Of a stretch of 64,000 nucleotides of DNA, positions 26,401-33,980 are shown piece by piece (the first letter of the stretch is position 1; each line of letters opens with the position of its first letter). The DNA comes from JBGPLJ01 sp035644395 (GTDB taxonomy: Bacteria > Pseudomonadota > Gammaproteobacteria > Steroidobacterales > Steroidobacteraceae). Under the pieces are notes generated by a model. That model did no database searches. It saw nothing but the letters and a program-made list of their open reading frames with translations, and had not been told where the DNA came from. Both the position numbers and the translations under genes were made by a program. The stretch covers positions 62,001 through 126,000 of the forward strand of contig DASQOR010000077.1 of the NCBI GenBank assembly GCA_035644395.1, in the 5' to 3' direction.

Positions 26401-27156
26401 TCCTCGGACGAAGTCATCGTCGGCGCGCCGGTCATACCGCCGGAGAAGCGCTTTCAGGTGCGAAGCCGGCTGGCGCTGACGCTCGGCAATGACGTGCGGA
26501 TCGACACGCACGGCCTCGTCGGCAAACTCTCCGGGTCCGTTACATCGACCTCCGGCCCCGACGACCCGGGGACCGGCGTCGGCGAGCTCAAGGTGGATGA
26601 AGGCAAATACACGGTCCTCGCGCGGCGTCTGGATATTGAACGTGGGCGGCTCATCTTCAACGGCGGACCGCTCGGCAATCCCGGCGTCGACATCCGCGCG
26701 ACCCGCAAGCTCCCGGATATCGTCGTTGGCGCCAACGTCCGCGGCACGCTGCGCGAGCCGACGCTGTCGTTCTTTTCGGATCCGCCCGTCACCCAGAGCC
26801 AGATCGTTTCGCTCCTCGTCGGCGGAGGCACGCTGGAATCGCTACAGAGCAATCAGGCACAGCAGGTCGGCGCCGCGCGCAATGCGCTCCTCGCCCAGGG
26901 CGGCGCGATCCTCGCGTCCGAACTCGGCGCCAAGATCGGCATCGCCGACGTCACGGTGGAGTCGAACGAGCAGAACGACACCTCGCTCGTGCTCGGCAGG
27001 TTCCTGTCGCCGCGGTTCTACATCAGCTACGGCGTGTCGCTGACGGAGTCGATCAACACGCTCAAGCTCCAGTACACGCTCGGCGACCGCTGGACGATCC
27101 GCACGGAGTCCGGCGAGGCGATGAGCGCGGACATCGTCTACACGATCGAGCACTAG
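23425..27156 (+). CDS. tamB: Translocation and assembly module inner-membrane protein TamB
   Basis: TamB is anchored in the inner membrane, spans the periplasm as a beta-taco and docks on TamA; it is implicated in anterograde phospholipid transport. The 1243-residue product starts with an uncleaved membrane helix (residues about 7-28, WFFGATETGLRW after it). It continues with over 1000 residues of repeating beta structure and ends with the DUF490/TamB domain, including VVGANVRGTLREPTLSFFSDPP, SQIVSLLVGGG and LSPRFYISYGVSLTES. The size is close to E. coli TamB (1259). The ATG overlaps the tamA stop by four bases. It converges with the carboxylesterase gene, ten bases away. Confidence 0.95.
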   Translation: MKRWLIRIAVTLAVLFVVLTGLAWFFGATETGLRWIVAAVNAMPLKKVQLAISDVHGTLIDGFRVGTVRVSAERARVEVDGIDGDADFWRLVGGTVSLDHLDVAKVRVTVISHPSTDNKPARFLPGFLHIRVAKLDARDIDIALANGTHLAYDHVTARASLSSGSIGASSLDAHSEILSGRGSVRLLAAQPLALSGDLDVVFTQPHQPAWRGHVQLKGDLDRLAFGTDIAEPFHATGRGEMANLTKAWQLRGIVAIFDFDVKAWQPGSTLGPVTAGLEIGASHEGYSAKGKVTPRDLGTGTLNVIWHGHYQDRVLHFDELNVRPEGARGDLAAHGTITLTGDRPRLDFTADWRNLQWPVRGPATVLSERGHGAIAGQWPLEFKTDVRILVPDLPAAQLTARGEIASGHIAVRSANGSWLDGSVTAQGDVRYGENAGWQVTASGAKLNPALWQKSWPGQLDFALKAQADGLKSTSTWQVTVDRLRGRVRGQALSANGTLRRHGTGFDFERVALDLGSTHLRVDGSVADEIALTWTLSSPDLAKTLAGASGRVQSAGSFAGTAGAFAVKGHIDADDLGYTGFAVKKINGDVDIDLRDRGASRAQIIASGISWSGYDVDAFELQLSGKTAQHDWTISGRVADTQMALGGQGHYAAPLWNASLDRWTLDEPDGPHLKLAAPAAISIGVDQLSLTSACLAAEEERFCAAGTLTPLGAWKLTASAVRMPLKALGRGLPGRPEFDGYLAMLLDASAQPGLPWTGSARADLSNAQFQYRLRRGQREQLTLGEAHAEVVAKPDQFAGSISVHATATTFIEANATLTRLAGRDFGEQTLAGALRAEIRELGLIPQFVTDVDHVDGVLRTNFTLGGTPHAPDLNGDLRIDAKEIDLYQLNLQLRNTVLAAQLRGNALTLDASTHAGDGDATVAGHLAWSDGQPKGDMTLKGNHLRLVNVPEIRIIASPDLSLHVDGRRIDVDGEVKVPYARIAPLELTDAVLASSDEVIVGAPVIPPEKRFQVRSRLALTLGNDVRIDTHGLVGKLSGSVTSTSGPDDPGTGVGELKVDEGKYTVLARRLDIERGRLIFNGGPLGNPGVDIRATRKLPDIVVGANVRGTLREPTLSFFSDPPVTQSQIVSLLVGGGTLESLQSNQAQQVGAARNALLAQGGAILASELGAKIGIADVTVESNEQNDTSLVLGRFLSPRFYISYGVSLTESINTLKLQYTLGDRWTIRTESGEAMSADIVYTIEH

Positions 27157-27165
27157 GATGGCGAC

Positions 27166-27825
27166 TCAGGGCAGCACGGCCTCGAGGAATTTGCGGATGT
27201 CCGAGATCTCCTCGGGTCCGACGCCGTGACCGATCGGGTAGGTGTGCCACTCCACGCGGTAGCCTTCCGCCTGGAGCTTGCGGCGCGACGCATCGCCAAA
27301 TGCGAAGGGCACCGTCGGGTCCGCCGTGCCATGCGCAAGAAAGAGCGGCGTCCCTATATTCTCGGCCGAGCGCTCCGCCGGCAGCTTGCTGTCGAGCGCG
27401 AGGTAGCACGAAAGCGCGATCACCCCCGCGAGCTTCTGCGGGAAGCGCAGCCCGGAATGCAGCGCCATGACGCCGCCCTGCGAAAACCCGGCGAGCACGA
27501 TGCGCTCCGGCGGCACGCCGCGATCAGTCTCAACCCGCAAGCATTCATCGATCAGCGCGCCCGAAGCGCGGATGCCCTGCTCGTCCTGCCGATGCTCGCG
27601 CGACAGCCCGTAGATGTCGTACCACGCGCGCATCGCCCAGCCATTGTTGAGCGTTACCGGCCGCACGGGCGCATGTGGGAAGACGAAGCGCAGCGGCCGG
27701 GTGCCGCGCGGCGCGATATCCGGCACGACCGGCTCGAAATCGTGCCCGTCGGCGCCGAGTCCGTGCAGCCAGACGACCGTGCCGGTCGGTGCCTTGCCTG
27801 TCTCCACGATCACCGCATCCAGCAT
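27166..27825 (-). CDS. Carboxylesterase / phospholipase (dienelactone-hydrolase-like)
   Basis: The 219-residue alpha/beta hydrolase belongs to the bacterial carboxylesterase II family. It has VVWLHGLGADGHDF (oxyanion loop), the nucleophile elbow GFSQGGVMA, the acid segment AHGTADPTVPF and the His in YPIGHGVGPEE. Enzymes of this type hydrolyse short-chain esters or lysophospholipids in the cytoplasm; relatives include acyl-protein thioesterases. GAGGGCG lies just before the ATG. The gene stands alone on the minus strand between tamB and the TPR glycosyltransferase-like gene, divergent from the latter across 139 bases in which I see no distinctive element. Confidence 0.9.
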   Translation of the reverse strand: MLDAVIVETGKAPTGTVVWLHGLGADGHDFEPVVPDIAPRGTRPLRFVFPHAPVRPVTLNNGWAMRAWYDIYGLSREHRQDEQGIRASGALIDECLRVETDRGVPPERIVLAGFSQGGVMALHSGLRFPQKLAGVIALSCYLALDSKLPAERSAENIGTPLFLAHGTADPTVPFAFGDASRRKLQAEGYRVEWHTYPIGHGVGPEEISDIRKFLEAVLP

Positions 27826-27964
27826 TTCGCCCTCGCTCCCGGGAACAGTCGGCGGACGAGCATACCGAATCCGTCGTGCGCCGAGTTGCACACATTGAAG
27901 GCATCGGCAACGATAGCTGTCCCGCTTCAGCGGCATTCCGCCGGCCAGGCGCGACGCTCGAACG

Positions 27965-30079
27965 ATGACTGAACTGACTTCGGCCTTGCGAGACGTGTCG
28001 CAGCGGCTCGCGGGCAACGACCTGCCTGGCGCCGGCGACGCCTGCCGTGCGGCACTCGTCGACTTCCCGCGCTCAGCCGAGCTCTTGCGCCTGCTCGCGA
28101 TCGTCGAGCACCGCGCCCGGAATCTGCCCGAGGCCTTGCGGGCCATCGATCGGGCGCTCGAAGCCGATCCCGCGGACGCGCAATCGCTGAATGCGAAGGG
28201 CGTCATCCTGGTCGCGATGGATCGCGCGCCGCAGGCGCTGGCCGCCTTCACGGATGCATTGGCCCGACAGCCGGACTTGGTGCCGGCACGTGTGAACGCC
28301 GGCAATGCCCTGCTCGATCTGAATCGCGCCGCGGAGGCCCTGACGCATTTTGACCGCGCGGCCGGACTTGCGGCGAACCCTGCGGAGATTGCCTTCCATC
28401 GCGGCCGCGCGTTCGAGCAGCTCGGCAGAGCGGATGAGGCGCTTGCGTCGATGACCCTCGCCGTCGTCGCGCAACCCCGATTTGCGGCAGCCCGTTTCAT
28501 GCGTGCGGATCTGCTGCGAAAAGCCGGGAGGCCGATCGAGGCGCTCGAAGACTACGACGCCATCCTCGCGCTGAGCCCGGACAATGTGCTGGCGTTGCAG
28601 AATTCGGCAACCCTGCTCCAGGTACACGAGAGGTTTGCCGAGGCCTCGGAGAGGCACGAGCGGGCGCTTGCCCTGCTCAGCTCAAGACCCGGGCAGCAGG
28701 TCCTCTACGACTACAGCCTCGCAATGAGCGTCTCGTGCCGGCGCACGGCTTGCCTGTGGAGTGGTCTTGCCGCGCTCGAAGAAAGACTGCTCGAGCGCTG
28801 TCGCACGGGCTCCGCTGCCCTCAAGCCCTTTCTCTCGCTGATGCTGACGGACGATCCGGCGCAACTCGTCCGGATCGCCCAGCAGTGGGCGCTGCGTTTC
28901 GGCGCTGTCCGTGCAACCACGTCTGCAACGACCAGGACTGCATCGAGCCGTCTGCGCGTCGGCTACCTGAGCGCGGATTTCGGCGATCACCCGACGTCAT
29001 GGCTGATGGCGGGCCTCTTTGCCGCGCACGACCGCTCGAAGTTCGAGGTCTTCGGCTATTCGGTCCGGCCGAACGACCGATCCGCCGTCCGGGCCCGCAT
29101 CGAAGCGACGATCGAGCATTTCGTCGACCTCGCCATGCTGGCGGATGAGGCGATGGCGGCGCGCATTGCGGCTGACGGGCTCGACGTCCTCGTCGACCTC
29201 AATGGCTGGAGCGATTCTGGCAAACCTGCCGTGCTCGCGCGCAGGCCCGCTGCGGTCATCGCGCACTATCTGGGCTACCCTGGCCCGCTCGGCACCGATA
29301 TCTACGACTACCTGATCGCCGACGCGACGGTGATCCGCCCGGACGAGGACGCCGCGTACTGCGGCGCTGTCGCGCGATTGCCAGGCTCCTATCAGATCAA
29401 CGATCGCGAGCGCGATCCGCCTGCCATCGAACCGCCAACGCGGGAGAGTTGCGGATTGCCGGTAGAGGGCTTCGTATTCGCGGGTTTCTGTCAGTCGCTC
29501 AAGCTGTCGGCCGCGGTGTTCGACGTCTGGATGGAGATCCTTCGCAAGACTCCAGGGAGCGTCCTCTGGCTGACGCAACACAACGACCAGATGGCCGCTA
29601 ATCTGTGCGCACAAGCGAGCCACCGCGGCGTGGACTCCCGGCGCCTCGTGTTCGCGCAGCGCGTCCAACAGGCTGAGCACATGGCGCGGCACCGGCATGC
29701 CGATCTCTTCCTCGATACCTGGCCGTGCGGCGCCCACACCTCGGCGAGCGATGCGCTCTGGGCCGGAGTGCCCGTCATCACGACGCCCGGCCGAAGCTTC
29801 GCATCGCGAGTCGCCGCCAGCGTCCTGCAAGCGATCGGGCTCGAGGAACTCGTGGTCGACGGCCTCGCGGCCTACCAGGACCTCGCCGTAGCGTTGGCAC
29901 GATCACCGGCGGACCTCCTGCGGCTGAAGGAGTTCATCGGCCGCAACCGGCTGACGACATCGCTCTTCGATACCGCGGGATCATGCCGCGCCCTCGAGCG
30001 GGCGTACTTGCACATGGCTGCGGTCCGCGCATCGGGAAGCGCACCCGCCTCGTTCCAGCTCGCAGACGCGGGGGCCTGA
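27965..30079 (+). CDS. TPR protein with O-GlcNAc-transferase-like catalytic domain
   Basis: The 704-residue product has about seven tetratricopeptide repeats (residues about 10-250) followed by a GT41-type glycosyltransferase region. The second part shows RVGYLSADFGDHPTSWLMAG, DVLVDLNGW, IAHYLGYPGPLGTD, RLPGSYQINDRER, and VFAQRVQQAEHMARHRHADLFLDTWPCGAHTSASDALWAGVPVIT. The last segment contains the nucleotide-binding region of OGT/SPINDLY proteins. Bacterial homologues modify proteins or glycans with sugars, but most acceptors are unknown. No glycan cluster adjoins it, so its substrate cannot be inferred. It is followed by the argR promoter. Confidence 0.85.
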   Translation: MTELTSALRDVSQRLAGNDLPGAGDACRAALVDFPRSAELLRLLAIVEHRARNLPEALRAIDRALEADPADAQSLNAKGVILVAMDRAPQALAAFTDALARQPDLVPARVNAGNALLDLNRAAEALTHFDRAAGLAANPAEIAFHRGRAFEQLGRADEALASMTLAVVAQPRFAAARFMRADLLRKAGRPIEALEDYDAILALSPDNVLALQNSATLLQVHERFAEASERHERALALLSSRPGQQVLYDYSLAMSVSCRRTACLWSGLAALEERLLERCRTGSAALKPFLSLMLTDDPAQLVRIAQQWALRFGAVRATTSATTRTASSRLRVGYLSADFGDHPTSWLMAGLFAAHDRSKFEVFGYSVRPNDRSAVRARIEATIEHFVDLAMLADEAMAARIAADGLDVLVDLNGWSDSGKPAVLARRPAAVIAHYLGYPGPLGTDIYDYLIADATVIRPDEDAAYCGAVARLPGSYQINDRERDPPAIEPPTRESCGLPVEGFVFAGFCQSLKLSAAVFDVWMEILRKTPGSVLWLTQHNDQMAANLCAQASHRGVDSRRLVFAQRVQQAEHMARHRHADLFLDTWPCGAHTSASDALWAGVPVITTPGRSFASRVAASVLQAIGLEELVVDGLAAYQDLAVALARSPADLLRLKEFIGRNRLTTSLFDTAGSCRALERAYLHMAAVRASGSAPASFQLADAGA

Positions 30080-30120
30080 ACGCCCGGCGGCGGCCGCGGG
30101 CGCTTGACGGCGGCCGCATA

Positions 30121-30148
30121 TTTATGCAAACTCCCGCAACTTTATGCA
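30121..30148 (+). promoter_or_regulatory. Candidate ArgR operator: two TTTATGCA direct repeats
   Basis: TTTATGCA occurs at 30121-30128 and again at 30141-30148, exactly 20 bases apart, the second covering the argR start codon. Two half-sites on one helical face are what a hexameric repressor would need. Autoregulation by ArgR is the simple reading. Confidence 0.5.
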
Positions 30149-30596
30149 CGAGCAGAACGGCAATGCATCGCGCCGACAGGCGATCGTGAAGATCCTGCGC
30201 GACCAGCCGGTCGGCAAGCAGGCCGAACTCGTGCGGCTGCTGAAGCGCCAGGGCTACGAAGCGACGCAGTCGTCGGTCAGCCGCGACCTGCAGGAGCTTG
30301 GTGTCGGCAAGATCGGGCACCGCTACGTGCTGCCTGCGGCCGAGCACTCCCCGACCCGCAACGATTTCGCGGCGCTCAGCGGCTTCGTGCGCGAGATCAA
30401 GGCCGCGGGTTCGACTATTACTGTCGTGCGCACTTCGATCGGCAGCGCCCAGAGCGTCGCGCTCGCGCTCGATCGCGCCGAGTGGCCCGAGGTGGTCGGA
30501 ACGATTTCCGGTGACGACACGATCTTCGTGGCGACGAACGGCGCCCGCGAACAGCACAAAGTCATCGAACGCCTGCGTACCCTCTTCCAGGTCTGA
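30144..30596 (+). CDS. argR: Arginine repressor ArgR
   Basis: ArgR is the arginine-binding hexameric regulator of arginine genes. The 150-residue product has the N-terminal winged helix (RRQAIVKILRDQP, then GYEATQSSVSRDLQELGVGK with the DNA-reading SSVSRDL helix). The C-terminal oligomerisation and arginine-binding half includes VVRTSIGSAQSVALALD and ISGDDTIFVA with the Asp pair that contacts arginine. It heads the arginine operon, ten bases before argG. A direct repeat resembling ArgR half-sites overlaps its start codon, so it probably controls its own operon. Confidence 0.95.
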   Translation: MHEQNGNASRRQAIVKILRDQPVGKQAELVRLLKRQGYEATQSSVSRDLQELGVGKIGHRYVLPAAEHSPTRNDFAALSGFVREIKAAGSTITVVRTSIGSAQSVALALDRAEWPEVVGTISGDDTIFVATNGAREQHKVIERLRTLFQV

Positions 30597-30605
30597 GCGC
30601 TCCCC

Positions 30606-31835
30606 ATGGTCGACAATGAACCCAGGGGCGAGGAGCCCATCGTTCTCGCATTTTCCGGCGGTCTCGACACGTCATTCCTCGTGCCGTGGCTCAGGGAAAC
30701 CTGCGGCCGGCCGATCATCACCGTGACCGTCGGTACCGGCGGCATCGATGCGGCGGCCGCGAAGACCCTCGCGGAGCGTGCGGCTGCGCTCGGCGCGCGC
30801 GAGCATCACCTGGTTGACGCGCGCGAGACGTATTTTGAGCAGGTGCTCAAGTTCCTGATCATGGCGAATGTGCGCCGCGGCCAGCTCTACCCGCTGTGCG
30901 TGGGCGCGGAACGCGTCGTGCAGGCCCAGACGATCGCGCGCATGGCGCAAAGACTCGGCACGCACACCATCGCCCATGGCTGCACGGCCGCGGGCAACGA
31001 CCAGGTCCGCTTCGAAGTCGCATTGCGCACGATCGCGCCCGAACTCGAGATCCTGGCGCCCGTGCGCGACAAGGCGTTCAAGCGGCCCGAACAGCTCAAG
31101 TACCTGGAGGAGCACAAGCTGCCGATTCCGCCCTATGGCGCCGCCTACTCCGTGAATCGCGGCTTGTGGGGCGTCACGATCGGCGGCAAGGAAACGCTGA
31201 GCTCCCTCGACAGCATTCCGGACGAGGCCTGGGTGCTCTCGCGCACGGCCTTCAGCGATCCGCGCCCGGCGGAACGGCACGTCATCGGCTTCGAGCGCGG
31301 CGTTCCCGCGCGGCTCGATGGCGCGTCGCTCGGCGCCGTCGAGATCATCGAGCGGCTCGAGACCATCGGCGCAAATTTCGGCATCGGCCGCGGCATCCAC
31401 CTCGGCGACACGATCATCGGCACGAAGGGCCGCGTCGCGTTCGAGGCGCCGGCGGCGGAAATGCTGCTGAACTCGCATCGCGAGCTGGAAAAGCTCGTGC
31501 TCACGAGCCGCCAGTCGCGCGTCAAGGAAATGCTCGCGGGCCCCTATGGCGACCTCGTGCATGAAGGCCAGCTCCTCGATCCCGTATGCCGCGACATGGA
31601 GGCGCTCTTCGTTTCCTCGCAGGCCCGCGTCAGCGGCGATGTGAAGCTCGTGCTGCGCCCGGGTTCGGCGTTCGTCGAAGGACTGAGTTCACCCTACTCG
31701 CTCATGGCCGCCTCGAAGGGCGTCTATGGCGAATCGGCCGGCGAATGGACGCCGATCGATGCCCTTGGATTCTCGAAGATGCTCGCGCTCCCGGGAATCT
31801 TTTACACGCGAGCCGGTAAGGGCCCTTCGGCTTGA
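30606..31835 (+). CDS. argG: Argininosuccinate synthase ArgG
   Basis: ArgG joins citrulline and aspartate using ATP. The 409-residue product has the N-type ATP pyrophosphatase loop AFSGGLDTSFLV near the N-terminus, AHGCTAAGNDQVRFE and IGRGIHLGDTIIGTKGR. This is the expected order for the family, at near-normal length. It lies directly downstream of argR and ten bases before the DUF1611 gene, within the long arginine operon. Because the carbamoyltransferase of this operon looks acetylornithine-specific, the citrulline used here should come from deacetylation of N-acetylcitrulline. Confidence 0.95.
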   Translation: MVDNEPRGEEPIVLAFSGGLDTSFLVPWLRETCGRPIITVTVGTGGIDAAAAKTLAERAAALGAREHHLVDARETYFEQVLKFLIMANVRRGQLYPLCVGAERVVQAQTIARMAQRLGTHTIAHGCTAAGNDQVRFEVALRTIAPELEILAPVRDKAFKRPEQLKYLEEHKLPIPPYGAAYSVNRGLWGVTIGGKETLSSLDSIPDEAWVLSRTAFSDPRPAERHVIGFERGVPARLDGASLGAVEIIERLETIGANFGIGRGIHLGDTIIGTKGRVAFEAPAAEMLLNSHRELEKLVLTSRQSRVKEMLAGPYGDLVHEGQLLDPVCRDMEALFVSSQARVSGDVKLVLRPGSAFVEGLSSPYSLMAASKGVYGESAGEWTPIDALGFSKMLALPGIFYTRAGKGPSA

Positions 31836-31845
31836 GGGAACGCCA

Positions 31846-32928
31846 ATGATGAAGTCCGTCGTCGTCGACAAGATCGCTTCCGTCACGCAGGCCTGCGGGC
31901 TTGCGCACGAACTGCGCATCGCCACGGAGATCCCGTCCGAGGAAGGCACTGTGCTGGTCGTGGAAGTTCTCACGAACAAGTCGACCTACAACACGCTCGA
32001 GCTCACCAGCGGCCGCATGGCCAAGGTCTCGAAGGGCGATGTCATCGTCGGCGCACTCGGCCATCGCAAGGCGCTGTTCGGCTATTCGGGCCACTTACCC
32101 GACAAAGTCGCGGCCGGCGACATCATTCAACTCCTCAACATCGGCGGCGTGCTCGGCATCTGCGACTCGGTCAATCCCGACAAGGGCAAGCCCTTCGACT
32201 GCCGCGTAGCCGGCGTCGTGCTGACGTTTCCCTATCTGGGCGAACGCATCGGCGTGCCGGCGAAAGTCGGCTACAAGGCGCTCGACTACGACGCGGAACT
32301 CAATACACGCGGCGTTCCAGTCGTCGCGCTCGCCGGCACCTGCATGGAAGCCGGCAAGACCGCAGCGGCCTGCTCGATCGTCAGCCGCATGCGCCACCGC
32401 GGCCTCGTGGTAGATGCCTTCAAGGCCACGGGCGTCTCGCTCCGCCGCGACATCCTCGCGATGGAAGATTCGGGCGCGCGCCGCACCATGATCTTCACGG
32501 ATCTCGGCATCGTCACGACGACGCCGAAGACCGGCCCCGCCCTCACGCGCACGATGCTCACGGAGATGGCGAGCGGCAAGCCGGATGTCATCGTGTTCGA
32601 GCTCGGCGACGGCATTCTCGGCGCCTACGGCGTCGAGGCGATCCTCGCGAGCGAGGACATCCGCAAGTCCCTGACGGCGGTCGTGCTCTCCGCGAACGAT
32701 CCGGTCGCGGCCTGGGGCGGCGTGCGGCTGCTCAAGGAAAAGTTCGGCATCACGCCTTCGGCGGTGACGGGTCCGTCGACCGACAACCAGGTCGGTGTCG
32801 ACATCATCCAGGCGCAGACCGGAGTGCCGGCTTTCAACGCGCTGACCGCAGGCGCCACGCTCGGCGATCACCTGATCGATACGCTCGGTCTCACGCACGT
32901 GCCGCAAGTCGCGGTCGGTGCGGAATGA
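31846..32928 (+). CDS. DUF1611 P-loop protein inside the arginine operon
   Basis: The 360-residue product has an N-terminal beta-rich part (residues about 20-125) with AKVSKGDVIVGALGHRKALFGYSG. A P-loop NTPase-like half follows, with the nucleotide motif GTCMEAGKT (164-172), then VVDAFKATGVS and VIVFELGDGILGAYGV. This is the DUF1611 architecture, whose P-loop half resembles MobB-type proteins. I do not know of a demonstrated function. Its position between argG and argC, ten bases after one and overlapping the other by four (ATGA), shows that it is co-expressed with arginine synthesis. A deacetylase role is not suggested by the fold, so it should be treated as a conserved operon member of unknown function. 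Confidence 0.8.
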   Translation: MMKSVVVDKIASVTQACGLAHELRIATEIPSEEGTVLVVEVLTNKSTYNTLELTSGRMAKVSKGDVIVGALGHRKALFGYSGHLPDKVAAGDIIQLLNIGGVLGICDSVNPDKGKPFDCRVAGVVLTFPYLGERIGVPAKVGYKALDYDAELNTRGVPVVALAGTCMEAGKTAAACSIVSRMRHRGLVVDAFKATGVSLRRDILAMEDSGARRTMIFTDLGIVTTTPKTGPALTRTMLTEMASGKPDVIVFELGDGILGAYGVEAILASEDIRKSLTAVVLSANDPVAAWGGVRLLKEKFGITPSAVTGPSTDNQVGVDIIQAQTGVPAFNALTAGATLGDHLIDTLGLTHVPQVAVGAE

Positions 32929-33980
32929 GCACACCCGCTCTGGTCCTTGGCGGAACCGGCTACGTCGCCGGCGAGTTGCTGCGGCTGATCGCCGGGCATC
33001 CGGAGCTCGAGCTCGCCGCGGCGATCTCCGACAGCCAGCCGGGCGAACGCATCGCCAAATCGTTCGGCCATCTTGCCGCGGTGTATCCGCAGACCACGTT
33101 CGCGAGCATCGGCACGGCGTCGATGATCCTCACGGAAACGAAGCGCGCCGCGCTCTTCTCGGCGGCGCCTCATGGCGCTTCGGCGGCGTTGATCGACCGC
33201 TTGCTCACGAGCGCGGCCGCGGCGCGCTGCGACCTGAGAGTGGTCGACATTTCGGCCGATTTTCGTCATGCCGACGCCGACGTCTACCAGAGGATCTACG
33301 GTCACCCGCATGGCGCGCCCGGCCGGCTGAAGGACTTCACTTGCGCGGTGCCAGAGCATCTGCCGAAGCTCAAGACCGCGCATGTCGCGCATCCCGGCTG
33401 CTTTGCCACGGCGGCGCTCCTCGCGAGCGTGCCGCTGCTCGCGCTCGACCTCGCGGAGCCGCAGATCTTCATTTCGGCCATCACGGGCAGCACGGGGTCG
33501 GGTCGCAAGCCGACCGACGGTACGCACCACCCGACACGTCACAGCGACCTGTATGCCTACAACGCCCTGGGTCATCGGCACACGCCGGAGATCCGGTCCT
33601 GCGCGAAAGCCGCGACGGGCGTCGATGCCGAATTCGCCTTCGTACCGCACTCGGGGCCGTTCGCACGCGGCATTCACGCGACCGTGCAGGCACGCACCAA
33701 GCGGCCGGTGACCACGCAGGCCGTGCTCGCCATGCTGCGGGACTACTACCTCGATCAGCCATTCGTGCGCGTGCTCGACCAGCCGCCACGCCTCAAGGAG
33801 ATCGTCGCGAGCAACTACGCGCAGCTGTCGGCTGTCGCGAGCGGCAGCTCGATCGTCGTGATGTCGGTGGTCGACAACCTCAACAAGGGCGCCGCCGGCG
33901 GCGCCGTGCAATGGATGAATCGCATGCTCGGATTCGATGAGACAGCGGGCCTGAAGGCGCCTGCGGCTGGGTGGACGTGA
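32925..33980 (+). CDS. argC: N-acetyl-gamma-glutamyl-phosphate reductase ArgC
   Basis: ArgC reduces N-acetylglutamyl phosphate to the semialdehyde using NADPH. The 351-residue protein has the Rossmann motif LVLGGTGYVAGELLR, the catalytic Cys in AHPGCFATAA, ISADFRH, GSTGSGRKPTDGTHH and a His in FVPHSGPFARGIH. All are expected for the family. Its ATG overlaps the DUF1611 stop and its TGA overlaps the argD ATG (TGATG), giving translational coupling on both sides. Confidence 0.95.
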   Translation: MSTPALVLGGTGYVAGELLRLIAGHPELELAAAISDSQPGERIAKSFGHLAAVYPQTTFASIGTASMILTETKRAALFSAAPHGASAALIDRLLTSAAAARCDLRVVDISADFRHADADVYQRIYGHPHGAPGRLKDFTCAVPEHLPKLKTAHVAHPGCFATAALLASVPLLALDLAEPQIFISAITGSTGSGRKPTDGTHHPTRHSDLYAYNALGHRHTPEIRSCAKAATGVDAEFAFVPHSGPFARGIHATVQARTKRPVTTQAVLAMLRDYYLDQPFVRVLDQPPRLKEIVASNYAQLSAVASGSSIVVMSVVDNLNKGAAGGAVQWMNRMLGFDETAGLKAPAAGWT

